Source: Spinacia oleracea
Lineage: Eukaryota > Streptophyta > Magnoliopsida > Caryophyllales > Amaranthaceae
Length of the DNA: 64,000 bases
Direction: 5' to 3'
Assembly: GCF_020520425.1 (NCBI RefSeq)
Contig: NC_079492.1
Coordinates: 146,165,861 to 146,229,860, forward strand
Numbering within the stretch: the first letter of the stretch is position 1; each line of letters opens with the position of its first letter. The notes under the pieces are model-generated. The model was not told the DNA's origin. It saw nothing but the letters and a program-made list of their open reading frames with translations, and did not search any database. This document shows positions 47,173 through 58,943 of this stretch, in pieces. Made by a program: the position numbers and the translations under genes.

Positions 47173-50100
47173 TTAGAGACGGGAAGTCCGGACCTGTCGC
47201 TTCAGCAAAGGTCGAACATACTCGTGATAACCATCAGGGACAGCTGTATCATTGAAAGGATCCTTCCATGCTTCCTCATACAGCTTTGGATACACGTTCC
47301 CGTCGTATCGTCCCAAGACTGAACCAAGGAAATGATCCGTGTAGTTGAATGCATCAACGAGAGCAATTGCGTTCGGACGCACCTAACAAGCAAAAAACGG
47401 ATGTCACAGTGAGCAGAGGTAGAAAACAGGGTGCGTTCTATTCTGTGGCGTATCCAGGATTTAAAAATAGGGTGTGCAGAATTATAATAAGTAGCAATTT
47501 TTAAAATTAAATAAAATATATATTTATAAATAGCAAAAAGTTGATTAAAGAAAACATGCATAGTACATTATTTAGAATTTAAATGCAAAATCCAACGAAT
47601 TTAGAAACCATGTTGTATAGATTTGAATTATGTAAAGGCAAGTGAAGAAAAAGTTTAACAAAAACGCTAATGGGAGGATTTGAACCCGTGTTCATGGGAG
47701 TATTTAGAAACCATGTTGTATAGATTTGAATTATGTAAAGGCAAGTGAAGAAAAAGTTTAACAAAAACGCTAATGGGAGGATTTGAACCCGTGTTCATGG
47801 GAGTATTTAGAAACCATGTTGTATAGATTTGAATTATGTAAAGGCAAGTGAAGAAAAAGTTTAACAAAAACGCTAATGGGAGGATTTGAACCCGTGTTCA
47901 TGGGAGTGGCAAGAGTCAAATTTCCATCTACCGAAACCACTTGAGGCACATGTCATTAGTGATTATCTTTGGCCGCTAACAATTACTAGTTGTGTTTACT
48001 GCCAGATTGATTTTTTGGATTTTTGAACTTATTTTAATTATAAATTGTACTTGATCAACCTTTATTTTTCCTGAACTTGTCAAAACTCAATTTTAAATAT
48101 AAATTGTACTTGGTCATTCCCTTATTTTTCCTAAACTTATCTTATCTGAACTCAACTGAACTTATCTGAATTAATTTTTCCTAAAATAAGTGGAAATAAG
48201 GTGAACAGAACAAAACCTAAAGAGAGAGTGATACAACGTGAATGAAACTTTTAAGTGACAAATACCTTAGAGAATAAGGATCTGAGGAGATCATTTGCAA
48301 GGGAAGCTTGCTTAGGTTTGATGCAGCCAGTGGACAGGAAATCACCAAGATGCTTCCCCATGATTGAAAGTGCGTAGATACCGCACAGTGCTTGCAACTG
48401 TTCTTTCACTCCTTCCCCGGGTATGTCTTCTTGCAACTTCTCGATGAACCTTACAGTGTAACAACAAAGTTAAAAGGATCAGAGAAGGCTTCACAAATCA
48501 CAAAGAAAACATCTTCAAACATATTTTCTTATATCTGATAATTACAAAGTTATAATTACGGAGTATATATCAATGCTAGTTATCTATTACTCTAATAGAG
48601 AAGGTTATTCTGGTTTCTCAGGCACAAGCATGTGCAATTACAGAAAAAAAAAGAGTCAATCATATAGATCTAACAGATGTTGATTACGGTTATGAAAGAA
48701 GAAAAGAATGAAGGTTGTTGCTTACTTCGAAACCACTATAAGCTGACAGTGAGCAGTAGATGCCCCGACAAGATCGGCAGAGAGTTCAAGAAAGCCTGAA
48801 AGAAACAATTACCAAAAATTAAAATGATAATTCATCAACTAAAGCTGATAAAAAAAGGCACTGAAAGGCTAGTATCCCTCAAAAGCCATCAATCCCCAAA
48901 GAAAAAAAAAATTAGCCACAGTCACGTCACATTCACAATTTTCCAAAATTCAAAAAGAAAAATGCCTAGTTTACTGAATTATTGATAAATTACCTTCTTC
49001 TGGGTTTGAAAATTCACTTAAATTTTTAGCACAAGCAACCGCCATTCTGACTGACCGTGCTTCAAAAGCCTCGAGTACAATGTCAGGGTTCAACCAATCT
49101 TCAGCTGCATGCGAACAAATCATATAAAAATATAGTCAATTATATTGACATGAACACATTAACTTTTCTTAGATGGTACTGTAAAAAAAAAATTCGGTTG
49201 TGGAGCAACATCAAACCTTTCTGGACACTGCACTGGGATTGCAACAGGTGTTCTGCCCTGCCCATATATGCCATTGTTCCAACAGGCTGTTTCCCAGATC
49301 CCAGTTGAGATACAGTCTTCATGAGAATTCGAGCAACCTAAAGGAAGAAAAATTGGCAAGATGCCAAATTTACATTTCAAACAGTCAGCGGCGTTTATAA
49401 CTTCACAAGCACCTATATTTCAAAACCAACACGAAATTCTTCACTCGTTTTCATTGGTCCAGACTAGAAGGGGACTAATAAGTTATGCCATACACATTTA
49501 TAAAAATGAGAAATATTTGTATAAGAATCCATGGCCTCTGGTCTGTAAACAAACTAGTTTACCACCCATCTAAGTCAAATTATATGTCATCTTTTCATAA
49601 CAAAATATAAGAAATGACAATTTAGTATATCATGGATTTATTCGGAATTGTTATTCATGCATTAACTCGGGCGTGCCTAAAATACTACTCCCTCCGTCTC
49701 TTTTTGTTCTTTATGCATTCCATTATGGCTATCCCATTTTGCTCTTTACATTTCCTTTTATGTTATCATATAAATGCCTTAATATTCTATCAAATTTATG
49801 TCCAAAGATTATTTTTAACCAATTAAATTCATTGGGGAATTAAATCTCTCATAATTTTCCATTGGGGAATTAAATCTTTCTCATTTTTCCGATGTCAGAT
49901 TTTTGATAAAAGTGAAAACATTATAAATAAAGGTATTTTGTCTTGTTTAAATAAAAAACTAGAGGAATCTCAACACACGTTAATTAGTCGTTAAAATCGT
50001 GTGCATAATACAGAACAAAAAGAGACGGAGGGAGTAGTCATTAATTAAATGAGAGACTTGGTATGATTGAAACATCAAAACATAACTGCTGCGACCACCA

Positions 50101-53100
50101 GTACCTCAGAGTCTGAACATCACATTACCCTTAATGCCTCAATAGAGGCTCGCCCCTCTTGCGAAATAAGGGGCTCCTTTTATGCAAATTAACCCATACG
50201 ACAAAAGAAAAGATGGTTCGATTAACTATTTCAGCCTCAGAAAACCAAAAAAGTCTTTTATTGAGTTAAAAAGTCATTTTAACAATTTCTAGGTATCCAT
50301 AAACTTCGTACTAATCTTATAATAAATCGTACTAAGAATGAAACAGGAACATATACTTCCTTAGGGGCCCATAATTTTACATGATACCTTTCCATCAGAT
50401 ATGTCTCAAATTATCTGACCAGATCCAAAAGGACTGAAGAGTGCAAACTAAGCTAAGTAGAATGTTTCAAAAATTTCCACCTTGAAAACGTGAACATAAA
50501 AATTGACATAATCACATAAATTTACGCAAGTTGCTAAAGGGTAGGTCATGTACTCATGTAACTTAAATATCCTATTACATCCTCCACTTTTCTGCAACCC
50601 CATAGATTCAGGATTCCAGGAGTAAAAATGTGGGAAACAGGGTAAATATAAGCATATATGCTAGAGAGAAAAATGATGATAGATAGAGTCATAGAGATCA
50701 TTACCTGCAAAAGCAAAACAACATTGTCCCCTTCATAAGTACATGCAGGAACATAGACAGCAAACAACTCAGGGAGCCCACTGCTACAGAGATAGCCATG
50801 CCCTCCACAAAGTTTTCGGCATTCTTCAATAGCATCCTGCATCAAAAACAAATGCACACGAAGAGAATTAACAAATCAAATTTAGTTAGAGACTGTCAAT
50901 GATATGCTACCAGTACCAGCTGAAGGTATTTTCTACAGGTTTTATAAACATAATTCCCACATGCAACAGTGACAAAAACATAGCACTTAAGTCAAGTTTT
51001 ATCAGTCCATTATTCACTGCAACACAAAAAGTGTATGCATTGATAAACCATGAATTCAATTTTAGAGTAAAAGCAAGTTTTGGGATCTAGGCAAACAAAT
51101 GCATTTGCAAAGTGTACCAAGAGTCAGGGTAGGTGTGACCCCACGTCTCACGCCCATCCAATAAGTATCGAACAAAGGCAAGCAGGATATGCAGCAACAA
51201 AGGCAGTAAAGTACACAACCATCTAAGTTGATAAACCATCTACCATTCAGTTTTAAATTGACAGATTATCACATACAGCAGTAACTGATGTTGTCAAGGA
51301 CTTCAATCCTGCAGTGCAAGCATGCGCCTCAGGCAGTGTAGAAAAATCATTGGCTTGCAATCTCTTGGTTACGTCAGTGTAGAGCCAACTCAACCAGTCC
51401 CCAACAATTCTGAAAGCATATGCTGAAGCCAGCAATGGAAAGAGCCTATTCTGCTGGGTTTTGTAATCTATAACCTACAAGGAACAAATCGTGCAAATGA
51501 GTTATTTGTAACAAGCAAAAGAATTAGAGATAAGAACATCTTTTGGGCTATCGACTAAAACTTTCCACAAAAGGCCACTCAATGAGACTTCGGAGTAATT
51601 CTAATTTCTAATTCACAAACTAAAACTTGACTAGCAATATGATATCACTTCTTACTGCTCAGTTACTTTGAGGAGTACATTTACAAGGAAACTTCAGTTC
51701 TATGCCACAACACCGAACACCAAATTAAGCAAAAGATACTCCGTAACAAAGGAACAAGTTCTTTGTAAGTAAATTAGTATTTTTTTATTTAAGCCAATAC
51801 AACAAAGCCTCATACAGAAAAAAATCAGCTATTGATTTTCCTGAACCTCAATACCTGAGTCTCACGTCCGTTTTCGGAACCAAACTGCCGGCGAACAGCA
51901 CTATATCTAGTGGCAATACAAACTGCTTTTGATAGAGCACGTGAAGCATCATATACAATTGTTTGCCGAACGTAAACCATGGTACCATAGATTAGCTGCC
52001 GAGGGATATTAGACTTCACAACATTTCCTTCCCTTGTCACCTGTAACACACTGGGACCATGCAAAGTGGATTCAGAATAGTTACTCCAGCATTAAATTTG
52101 CTCAGCTACTGTTAAGTGTTTAGATACCATAAAATCCTTCTAACAGAGTTATAACTTAGAAATATAAAAATACAGGTCAAAATCATTGAGATTTAATTTG
52201 GAAATGATACAGGTGACATACAGATGAATCATGCCAGTGTTAAAATGTGAGTTAATTAACTTTTTAAAAAAAAAAAAATCAACTCCTTCCATAGGAGAGC
52301 TAAACTAAAATAACAGTCCAGACTTTCTCTCTGCTCTTGTATTTCAGAATCTCAAATTCCCAATCAATCTCTTGTTCATTCATTACCATAATATTCACAA
52401 AAATCAATGTTTACCAAATTCCAATTCCCAAAGCCTCATAAACTTCTTCAAGCTTACATCTCATCTCACAGCTAAATATCTTACAGATTTACATCACTCT
52501 TTCTCAGGAAAGGTCAAAAGAAGTTTAAGACTGGATGTTATTATATTTTAATCCACGAATGGAATTTGAAAGTAACATTTCTAAAAATTTAACATGAACG
52601 TTAAGGTTTCAACAACAAAAACAATGTCGAAGCCTTAATCTAATATGGGTCAGCTACATGAGCTACGACTTATCTCTTATGATCGTTTACCATGATCCTC
52701 TCCCTCCATTCCTTTCAACCAAGTGTCATATTAGGTCTCTCTCAACTTCTTCTAAAATCCCGTGATCCCAACACTCTACTTTCCTCAACAACATATCTTT
52801 CAATATCCGTCTCACATGCCCAAACCAGAGAAATCATTTATCCCTTATTTCATCCTCAATATCTGAAACTCCAACTTCATTCCTAAAAATAATTTTCTCC
52901 TTTAAGGTGTTTTAACTCTACCATCTAAGCATACGCATTTCTGGTAGTCCCATCTTCCTAATATGATATTTCCTAAATGCCAAACATTCCATATAAACAC
53001 ACTTGTATAATAGTCGTCCATATAGATTTTCCTTTAACTTCAATAGAACACTACAACCACACAAATCCCAAGTTGCTCCAATTGAGCAACCCGGACTTGA

Positions 53101-55517
53101 TCATGTGGGTCACATCTTAGTCAATTTCTCCATCCCTCTGCAAAATCAAACCAAGGCAACTCCTTAACAACCAATGCTAAAGGTTTAAAACAGCATTCCG
53201 AGTACTCAATTTTGCTCCGACTTACTAAACCCTCGAGATTCTAGTTGTTGCCTCCATCAATCCGATTTAGCGTTAACCCTCATTCTAATTTCATCCCATT
53301 TCTATACTTTTAGCATTTTTAGGTAAAGTGTACGGTACCATAAAAAAAATTAACTAACATCGGAACGTATCATAAAGACTAGTAAAATGGGAATTCAACA
53401 ATAATATTAATCAAAAGAAATAAAAAAATATTAGCTAGTAGGACTAATATGACAATGTAACAAAAGCACAAGATGGAATATAGTTTAAAAAAAGTCAAGA
53501 ACAAACCGCATGAGCATTTGATCCCTAGGAATGCGCACATGGTCAAATCGCAGGACTCCGTTGTCCATTGTGTTATAAGCTGCATTTCCAAATTTCATCC
53601 CAATGTCACCGACAGTGATGCCAGGTAAAGCCAAGTGATCATCCAAACTTCGCAGTTGTACAATGAAACCTTGACGCACAAAAAACGCAAAGGTTAATAT
53701 CATCGACATATCATTGATATCAATAACATACTTGGCTTATAGACAAATTTAGACCTTGAATTGATGAAGTAACATTATTAAACAACAGAAAAGAGGCAAA
53801 GGGGAGCATAAACAATTGAATGCGTGTAAATTTACCGTGGACCCCATGTTCTTTCCCGTCTGTTATTAATCGAGCATAAACAATTGCATGCGTGGAAATT
53901 TTTCCCAAGCCACCAGGCCACCACTGCAATGTCATCAGAAATAACATCAAAAATCGACCAACCTAACTATTGGATTAACAGAACTCTGCAGTGGGTTTAA
54001 TTATACAAATTTGAGTAGGAAGCTTTCAAAAAAATGATAATTGTAAACAAGAAAAGCTGAGAAGAAATAATACAGAGATTATTTTTTATGCTTACTTTGC
54101 TAGATGTCAAAGTTGGACTATGTATAACAAATTCATCTGTTTCAGGATCAAACGTGGCAGTGGTTTCAAGCCCTTGGACATTAGACCCATGACCAAGTTC
54201 GGTTTGAGCATAACACCCGATAATTTGCATCCTATAAGCCAATGGAAGCCATTTGGCCTGCTGCTCCTCAGTGCCTTGTCCTTTAATAGCAGGAACAAAC
54301 ATTCCCTGGGAAATAAAATCATGCAGAAGATTATTGACAGCAGAATTCACACACAAAACAAGTCCAAATTGAAAGAGAAGGCACAGTTTGGATTTAAACG
54401 GACAACTAATGAAACCATACAAGAATATATTAAAAAAAGATGATTATCACCAAAAAGGCATAAACTTTACCCAATGAAGATCTGTATAAGCAGGTTGATC
54501 AACAAAGAACCTCAATTGACTTGCTTCCTCTTCTGCAATTTTAACAATGTGTTAACCTCATAACTTGCACAATACAATTATCACCTACCGGAAACAAAAT
54601 AGGGCGTATAGTATTGCAATTAGCAACCATATCAGGAAACATACCAGTCAATCGAAGTTCGATAATTCTCTTCCAAGCATGACTGGCTTTTCTTAGTGTG
54701 TTCTTAAACAACTCCTTCCTATCTAGCCTAACCCTATCATCCTTCTTAAATTCCTGCAACACCAAATAAGACAGAGGTCATCATCATAAACTATAATTGG
54801 TAACCATTAACCTCACTGAATCAATCAGCCAAAATACCTAAGCATCAGTTGTTGCAATTACGAGCATTATATCTTTGCTAAACATAATTTATATACGATC
54901 AGAGAATCAGAGCATACAGTGCAGTAATTCAAGGCAAAAGCGGCAATGAATTGCAACCATGACTAATTTCAAGCTTATACATGCAATTTAATCCATCAAC
55001 CAAAATACCAAAGCATCAGTTTTCGCATTTATGAGCATTAAACATCTAAACAATTTTAATATACGCATTCGATCAGAACAAACAGAGCAGTAATTCAGGG
55101 CGAAAGCGGCAATGTATTGCAACCATACTAATTTCAAGCTTATACATGCAATTTCTATTTCCAAAACCTATTTATCTAAAAAGATAATATTTCATCAATC
55201 AAATCACTCAAAATTGAATAAAAGGCAACAAAAGTGACTCAAATAGGTACAAATTTCACCAATTGATAAAATAAATCTTGATGTAAATCCAAATAAATAT
55301 AACCGACAATAAAGCTCAACAATTACAAAATCAAATTGAAGAGAGATAGAGAGAAAGAGAGACGAACAGGATCACTAGCAACAAGGCGAGCCATACGATC
55401 GGAAAGTTGAAGTTTATGTTGGCTACCAGCCCAAACGATCTTCATGGCATTAACATCAAATTGGGCCTTCTTCCTCTCATCAGCTAAGTAATCAACACCT
55501 CCTTCTAAATCCTCCAT
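47173..55517 (-). CDS. ACX1: Peroxisomal acyl-CoA oxidase, ACX1 type, complete, 14 exons, 667 aa
   Basis: Catalyses the first step of peroxisomal beta-oxidation (acyl-CoA plus O2 to trans-2-enoyl-CoA plus H2O2). ACX1-type enzymes take medium to long chains and also act in jasmonate synthesis. Exons (minus): 55517-55368, 54753-54645, 54532-54471, 54305-54096, 53923-53836, 53669-53507, 52050-51855, 51474-51277, 50836-50705, 49337-49217, 49104-48994, 48795-48726, 48449-48266, 47382-47173. All junctions are in phase and total 2004 nt with TAA. The N-terminus has [14 protein letters not shown]; residues 138-149 are the FAD-site block [12 protein letters not shown]; Glu427 in TYEGDN is the expected catalytic base; the protein ends SRL, a type 1 peroxisomal signal. 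The usual GYLWCSGLPE block reads [10 protein letters not shown] here. Introns hold a Stowaway, an RTE-LINE remnant and a nested repeat. A paralogue such as ACX5 is not excluded. Confidence 0.96.
47429..48217. mobile_element. Element E2 interrupted by a GTGGCG-type element (ACX1 intron 13)
   Basis: GGGTGCGTTCTATTC at 47429-47443 is the left end of the E family (compare 58502). Its continuation, TTTTTGGATTTTTGAACTTA, appears only at about 48012, and the copy ends GTGAACAGAACAAAACC at 48217. The 47444 to about 48008 insert begins TGTGGCGTATCCAGGATTT, the start of a common hAT-like class, and contains the triplicated 103-bp repeat. The insert's right end is not precisely fixed. Confidence 0.6.
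47601..47909. repeat. Three tandem copies of a 103-bp unit
   Basis: Units start TTAGAAACCATGTTG at 47601, 47704 and 47807 and appear identical or almost so. Each holds AGGATTTGAACCCGTG, whose complement GGGTTCAAATCC matches a polymerase III B box. All three lie in ACX1 intron 13. Confidence 0.92.
49688..50035. mobile_element. Stowaway MITE in ACX1 intron 9
   Basis: CTCCCTCCGTCTCTTTTTGT at the left and its complement at the right, with TA at 49686-49687 and 50036-50037. Same subfamily as 36760-37085. Confidence 0.92.
52620..53290 (-). pseudogene. RTE-type LINE reverse-transcriptase C-terminal remnant in ACX1 intron 6
   Basis: On the minus strand around 53000-52920 the translation reads [17 protein letters not shown] and then PEMRMLRW. 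This matches the RTE-clade block that normally runs GSECW followed by a Lys/His-rich stretch and MRMLRW. The downstream part would give the RLRWFGH-type end, here decayed by stops and frameshifts. CTACATGAGCTACGAC near 52655 is also characteristic of the 3' part of these elements in plant introns. Too broken to code. The intron is 1456 bp (52051-53506). Confidence 0.65.
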
Positions 55518-55731
55518 TGTTGATCGACCTTCAATTCAACAAATTTTAATAATAATTACAAGAACAATTGAACGAAACCCTAATTAAAATATCGTGTAGT
55601 GGGAATTCTGGGAAATTGAATGACGTTCACAGAGGAGGAAAGAGAAAAGGTGAGGGATTAAAAAGAGGTTGAAGAAGAGCAGGGGTTGGTGGCCGATGCG
55701 GTGGACCTTCTATTTAAGTGGCGATAGTGAT

Positions 55732-55883
55732 ATTGATAAGAGGGACACTAATTATCTGTTATTGGATTGGAGTTTGTACTCCGTTTAAATTACTTTTTGG
55801 GATATTTATTGATAAGAGGGACACTAATTATCTGTTATTGGATTGGAGTTTGTACTCCGTTTAAATTACTTTTTGGGATATTT
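55732..55883. repeat. Two tandem copies of a 76-bp unit upstream of ACX1
   Basis: The block beginning ATTGATAAGAGGGACAC occurs at 55732 and again at 55808 and looks identical over its length. It lies about 215-365 bp upstream of the ACX1 start codon, so it may be part of the promoter. Confidence 0.92.
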
Positions 55884-56215
55884 ATTGAAGGTCAAAACTT
55901 TTACACGTTTAAAATACTGTTCAAATGTTTTTGACGGAAGAAACAACGACTTTTTTGGACAATATTTTCAATTGTGAAACAAGTACGGAGTATCCAAATT
56001 GAAGGTATGTTTCATCCTCTTTTCAGATATACTAAGATTCAAAAAAGATAAGATTAGATAAGATTAAGAATTGATAAACTAACATAAATAAATTTAGGAC
56101 AAAAAAATAAGATAAAGTTTAAATGATATATTTATAACTTTTAATAACAGTCAATAATATAAGATAATATACGGCTGTTAATATGTTCAAATAGGATAAT
56201 GGTTATAAAATAATA

Positions 56216-56665
56216 CTCCCTCTGTTCCAAAATTATCTTCATGTTTTTCTAAACGAGCGTCCCAAAATTATCTTCTTGTTTCTAATTATAGATGTACTAA
56301 CATTTTACTTTATTTTTGTTTGGGACCACTAAAATTTAAAAAAAAACAAGGAAAACTAATTTAATAACACAAAAATCAGAAAAAGAGGAGGGGACCATTG
56401 GATGGAAAAAATGACCCCATATTACCCCTATTTGTGTTGAATCTGTGTGCTTTAAATCTGAACATTTTGATGGGTTGAGAATAAATATTATTGTATTCTT
56501 ATTGGTTAAACTATTTTGATTAGGATCCATGTACAAAAGAGGAGGGGACCATTTTACTTATTCCAACACAAATACAATCCAATCATTAGACTTATCCACT
56601 CCAAATATTTTTCTTAAAAATCGTGAAATTGGTCAAACAAGAAGATAATTATGGGACGGAGGGAG
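56216..56665. mobile_element. Stowaway MITE, large (450 bp)
   Basis: CTCCCTCTGTTCCAAAATTA at the left and its inverted counterpart ending GGACGGAGGGAG at the right, flanked by TA at 56214-56215 and 56666-56667. The subterminal word AAGATAATT recurs. Confidence 0.88.
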
Positions 56666-56719
56666 TAGTACAAGATAAGTCTAGACGGTAGATTGTGTGA
56701 TAAATGATAAATTATGTGA

Positions 56720-57060
56720 CTAAAATATATTTTTTACCACTTAATTTTATGAAGAGTTTTATATTCACCACCTCTTAACTTTATGAAGAGTTTTATATTC
56801 ACCACCTCTTAACATATTACATCCAACTTCCTGTTCATGTGAGTCTTACTCAATTAATTAACTTCTTTCATTGGAGACCAAGTGGAAGTCAATTAATTAA
56901 CTTCTTTCATTGGAGACCAAGTGGAAGATGAGGGAAATTAAAATTAAAAAAAAAAGTTGGTCAAATGGGTCCCACATGGACGAAAAGTTGGATTAAAAGA
57001 TGTTTCATAAAATTAAGATGGTAAATACGTAGTATGAAATTATATTTTTATAAGATAGTA
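56720..57060. repeat. Short local tandem duplications upstream of the 4-TM gene 3' end
   Basis: TATGAAGAGTTTTATATTCA occurs twice in a 34-bp-period pair near 56748-56810, and TTAACTTCTTTCATTGGAGA occurs twice near 56850-56925. Related AT-rich words (TTTACCACCTTATAAT) appear near 11040-11290, suggesting a decayed dispersed repeat. No gene here. Confidence 0.6.
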
Positions 57061-57241
57061 GATACAAAACCTGTTTATATCAATATTTAAGTAAAGATAT
57101 CGATGGCCAAATTTAGTATATAAATAGTGTAGAAAGTTAACATGATACATTTGTACATCTATTGTGAAATGGATGAAGTAAGCACTATCATCGTAGATGT
57201 TATTTGGCTCAAAAGTTGTAATACTCCTTAATCCTTATGGT

Positions 57242-57814
57242 TTATAATTCCCTCATATGTAAAGGAATGAGGTTCATGTGTTGAGATGAACTCCTTTGCA
57301 AACCATCCAAATAAAACCGTCCCCAACAAATTATCACAATAACCAAGCCAAATATAGCACACAAAGCGTAGAGCGCATAACGTTGTGACGAAGTAGAAAA
57401 GAGTAACGACCCAAATGACGCCAATGCCATCGATCCAAAGAGAGTCATCCATTTTTGACATAAATCGTCTAGAGAATATATATAATTAGTGGTCGATAAT
57501 GATAAAGGCAAGAATGATGCTTTGAAGAAAGTTGTTGCATAAGTCGCGCAGTACAACGCCAGTGAAACGATAGCTAGAAACATGGTGGTCGGATTGGTGT
57601 CGAAAGGTGAAAGTACATGATCTCCTTGATACTTTAGTTGAAGTAAGCTAACTATCAACGTGGCTATGAAGGTGAAGATAGAATTGTTGGTATCTTGTTG
57701 ATCGAGTTTCAACACGAGTTTGTTAGCATTGTGTTGCGATATGTAGTAGTTGTGTGTTATGAAAACGTATTGATAAGTTGAATGAGATGTTGTTGTTGTG
57801 TAATTCATTTGCAT
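57242..57814 (-). CDS. Unrecognised membrane protein, 190 aa, four predicted helices
   Basis: I do not recognise this family. The frame runs from ATG at 57814 to TAA at 57242 without an intron. Four hydrophobic stretches can be seen: residues about 45-60 (SIFTFIATLIVSLLQL), 76-97 (MFLAIVSLALYCATYATTFF), 121-141 (KWMTLFGSMALASFGSLL) and 146-167 (YALYALCAIFGLVIVIICWG). The first 44 residues are polar and Thr/Tyr-rich with no signal peptide. The tail GLQRSSSQHMNLIPLHMREL is short and mildly basic. Length, helix spacing and a start preceded by a TATATAAGG-like sequence in the flank suggest a real small plant gene. The pattern resembles several families of small uncharacterised plant four-helix proteins, but no function is assigned. 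A chance frame is possible, though unlikely at this length in AT-rich DNA. Confidence 0.65.
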   Translation of the reverse strand: MQMNYTTTTSHSTYQYVFITHNYYISQHNANKLVLKLDQQDTNNSIFTFIATLIVSLLQLKYQGDHVLSPFDTNPTTMFLAIVSLALYCATYATTFFKASFLPLSLSTTNYIYSLDDLCQKWMTLFGSMALASFGSLLFSTSSQRYALYALCAIFGLVIVIICWGRFYLDGLQRSSSQHMNLIPLHMREL

Positions 57815-58500
57815 TACGGATATATAAGGCTTAATTAGAGGAGTATTTGCTAATTAGGGAGAGTCTAAGTTAGCACATTGCGGAATTAGGTTTTTATAGA
57901 CTAGCTTAGGCAGTGTGAAGAAGCATAATCCATAATTGATGTCACTAATTAATTAATTAAATTATTATGCATTGCATGACTGTGTGTTTTTTGTCATGAC
58001 TCTTTGATTAGTCCAAAAGGCCAAAAATGGGATAGGTTGCCGTACATTCTTTTGATTTAAGAGGAAGAATAAATAAAATATTGGTGGTAGCAACTTTTAA
58101 GAGAATGGAGGAGAGAGGAGACCATAGTCTTTGCTCCTTTCAGATAGTAAAAAGAGAGAAAACTAAAGTATTGAACCTAAACATGATGGGATTGGGGTAA
58201 GGAGTTTGAACTTCTAACTTAAATTACTATACTTTTGGTTTGATTATGACTGCAATTAGATTGACTTGATAAGATCCCTTCAAAAAAAAAAAGATTTACT
58301 TGATAAGATACAAGTATCAAGTATATATATGGATTTAACCAATTAATAATGAAGTATGAATCATCTTAGCTGTCCCCACCCCCACCCCCACCCCCTACTC
58401 GTTTTCTCTTTAGAGTGATTCCTTTAAGTTGGAAAGAAAATAATTTGGCTATTAAGTGTAATTAGTTATATCCTGTGTGCACAATTCTTTAGTTTGATTT
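57815..58500. other. Upstream flank of the 4-TM gene
   Basis: No gene seen. A (CCCCCA)n-type minisatellite of about 22 bp lies at 58376-58397. The rest is AT-rich. Confidence 0.55.
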
Positions 58501-58501
58501 T

Positions 58502-58697
58502 GGGTGCGTTCTATTCACCTGATTTTCTTTTATTTTTCATGAACTTATCTAAACTTAACTGGACTAATCTGAATTTATCTGAACTTATTAGAACTTATCA
58601 AATTTTATTTTAGTTATAAATTATACTTGGTCAACCCTTATTTTTTCTGAACTTATTTTTCCTGAAATAAGTGGAAATAAGATGAACAGGACAAAAC
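58502..58697. mobile_element. Element E3: GAACTTATCT-rich MITE
   Basis: Left end GGGTGCGTTCTATTCACC, right end GATGAACAGGACAAAAC. The interior repeats GAACTTATC and CTTATCTAAAC-like words many times and contains TATACTTGGTCAACC, shared with E1 and E2. The LTR element at 58718 is inserted some 20 bp away. Confidence 0.7.
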
Positions 58698-58717
58698 TTT
58701 TATCTTTACTATGACGT

Positions 58718-58931
58718 TATTGGAGTATATAAATAGTATTGAACATTAGCTTGTAAATACTTAGTATAAATACAGTAGTTTGTACTACCTTACTTTTGAG
58801 TTACACAATTAATAAAATGTAGTTTCTGGTTTCCTCTCTCAAAAGCCACGAGCTCTCAAGCTCAACAATGGCGTCACTCTTATCTCCTTCCTTTATTCTT
58901 CTTCTTTCCTTCTTCACTCACACATTCAACA
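58718..58931 (+). repeat. 5' LTR of the small LTR element
   Basis: 214 bp, starts TATTGGAGTATATAAATAG, so the TATA-like TATATAAA is almost at its edge. Ends CACACATTCAACA. Confidence 0.93.
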
Positions 58932-58943
58932 TGGTATCAGAGC
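58932..58943 (+). promoter_or_regulatory. Primer-binding site of the small LTR element
   Basis: TGGTATCAGAGC, initiator Met-tRNA type, directly after the 5' LTR. Confidence 0.93.

Noticed and set aside
47440-47960. GGATTTGAACCC words as tRNA genes
   Set aside because: Only a B-box-like word is present; no A box at the right distance and no cloverleaf could be drawn, and the unit is a tandem repeat within a transposon.
50705-50836. [10 protein letters not shown] in ACX1 as an inactivating change
   Set aside because: The altered residues are not the catalytic Glu or the FAD-binding residues, the rest of the exon is intact, and I cannot check how variable this site is in other plants.
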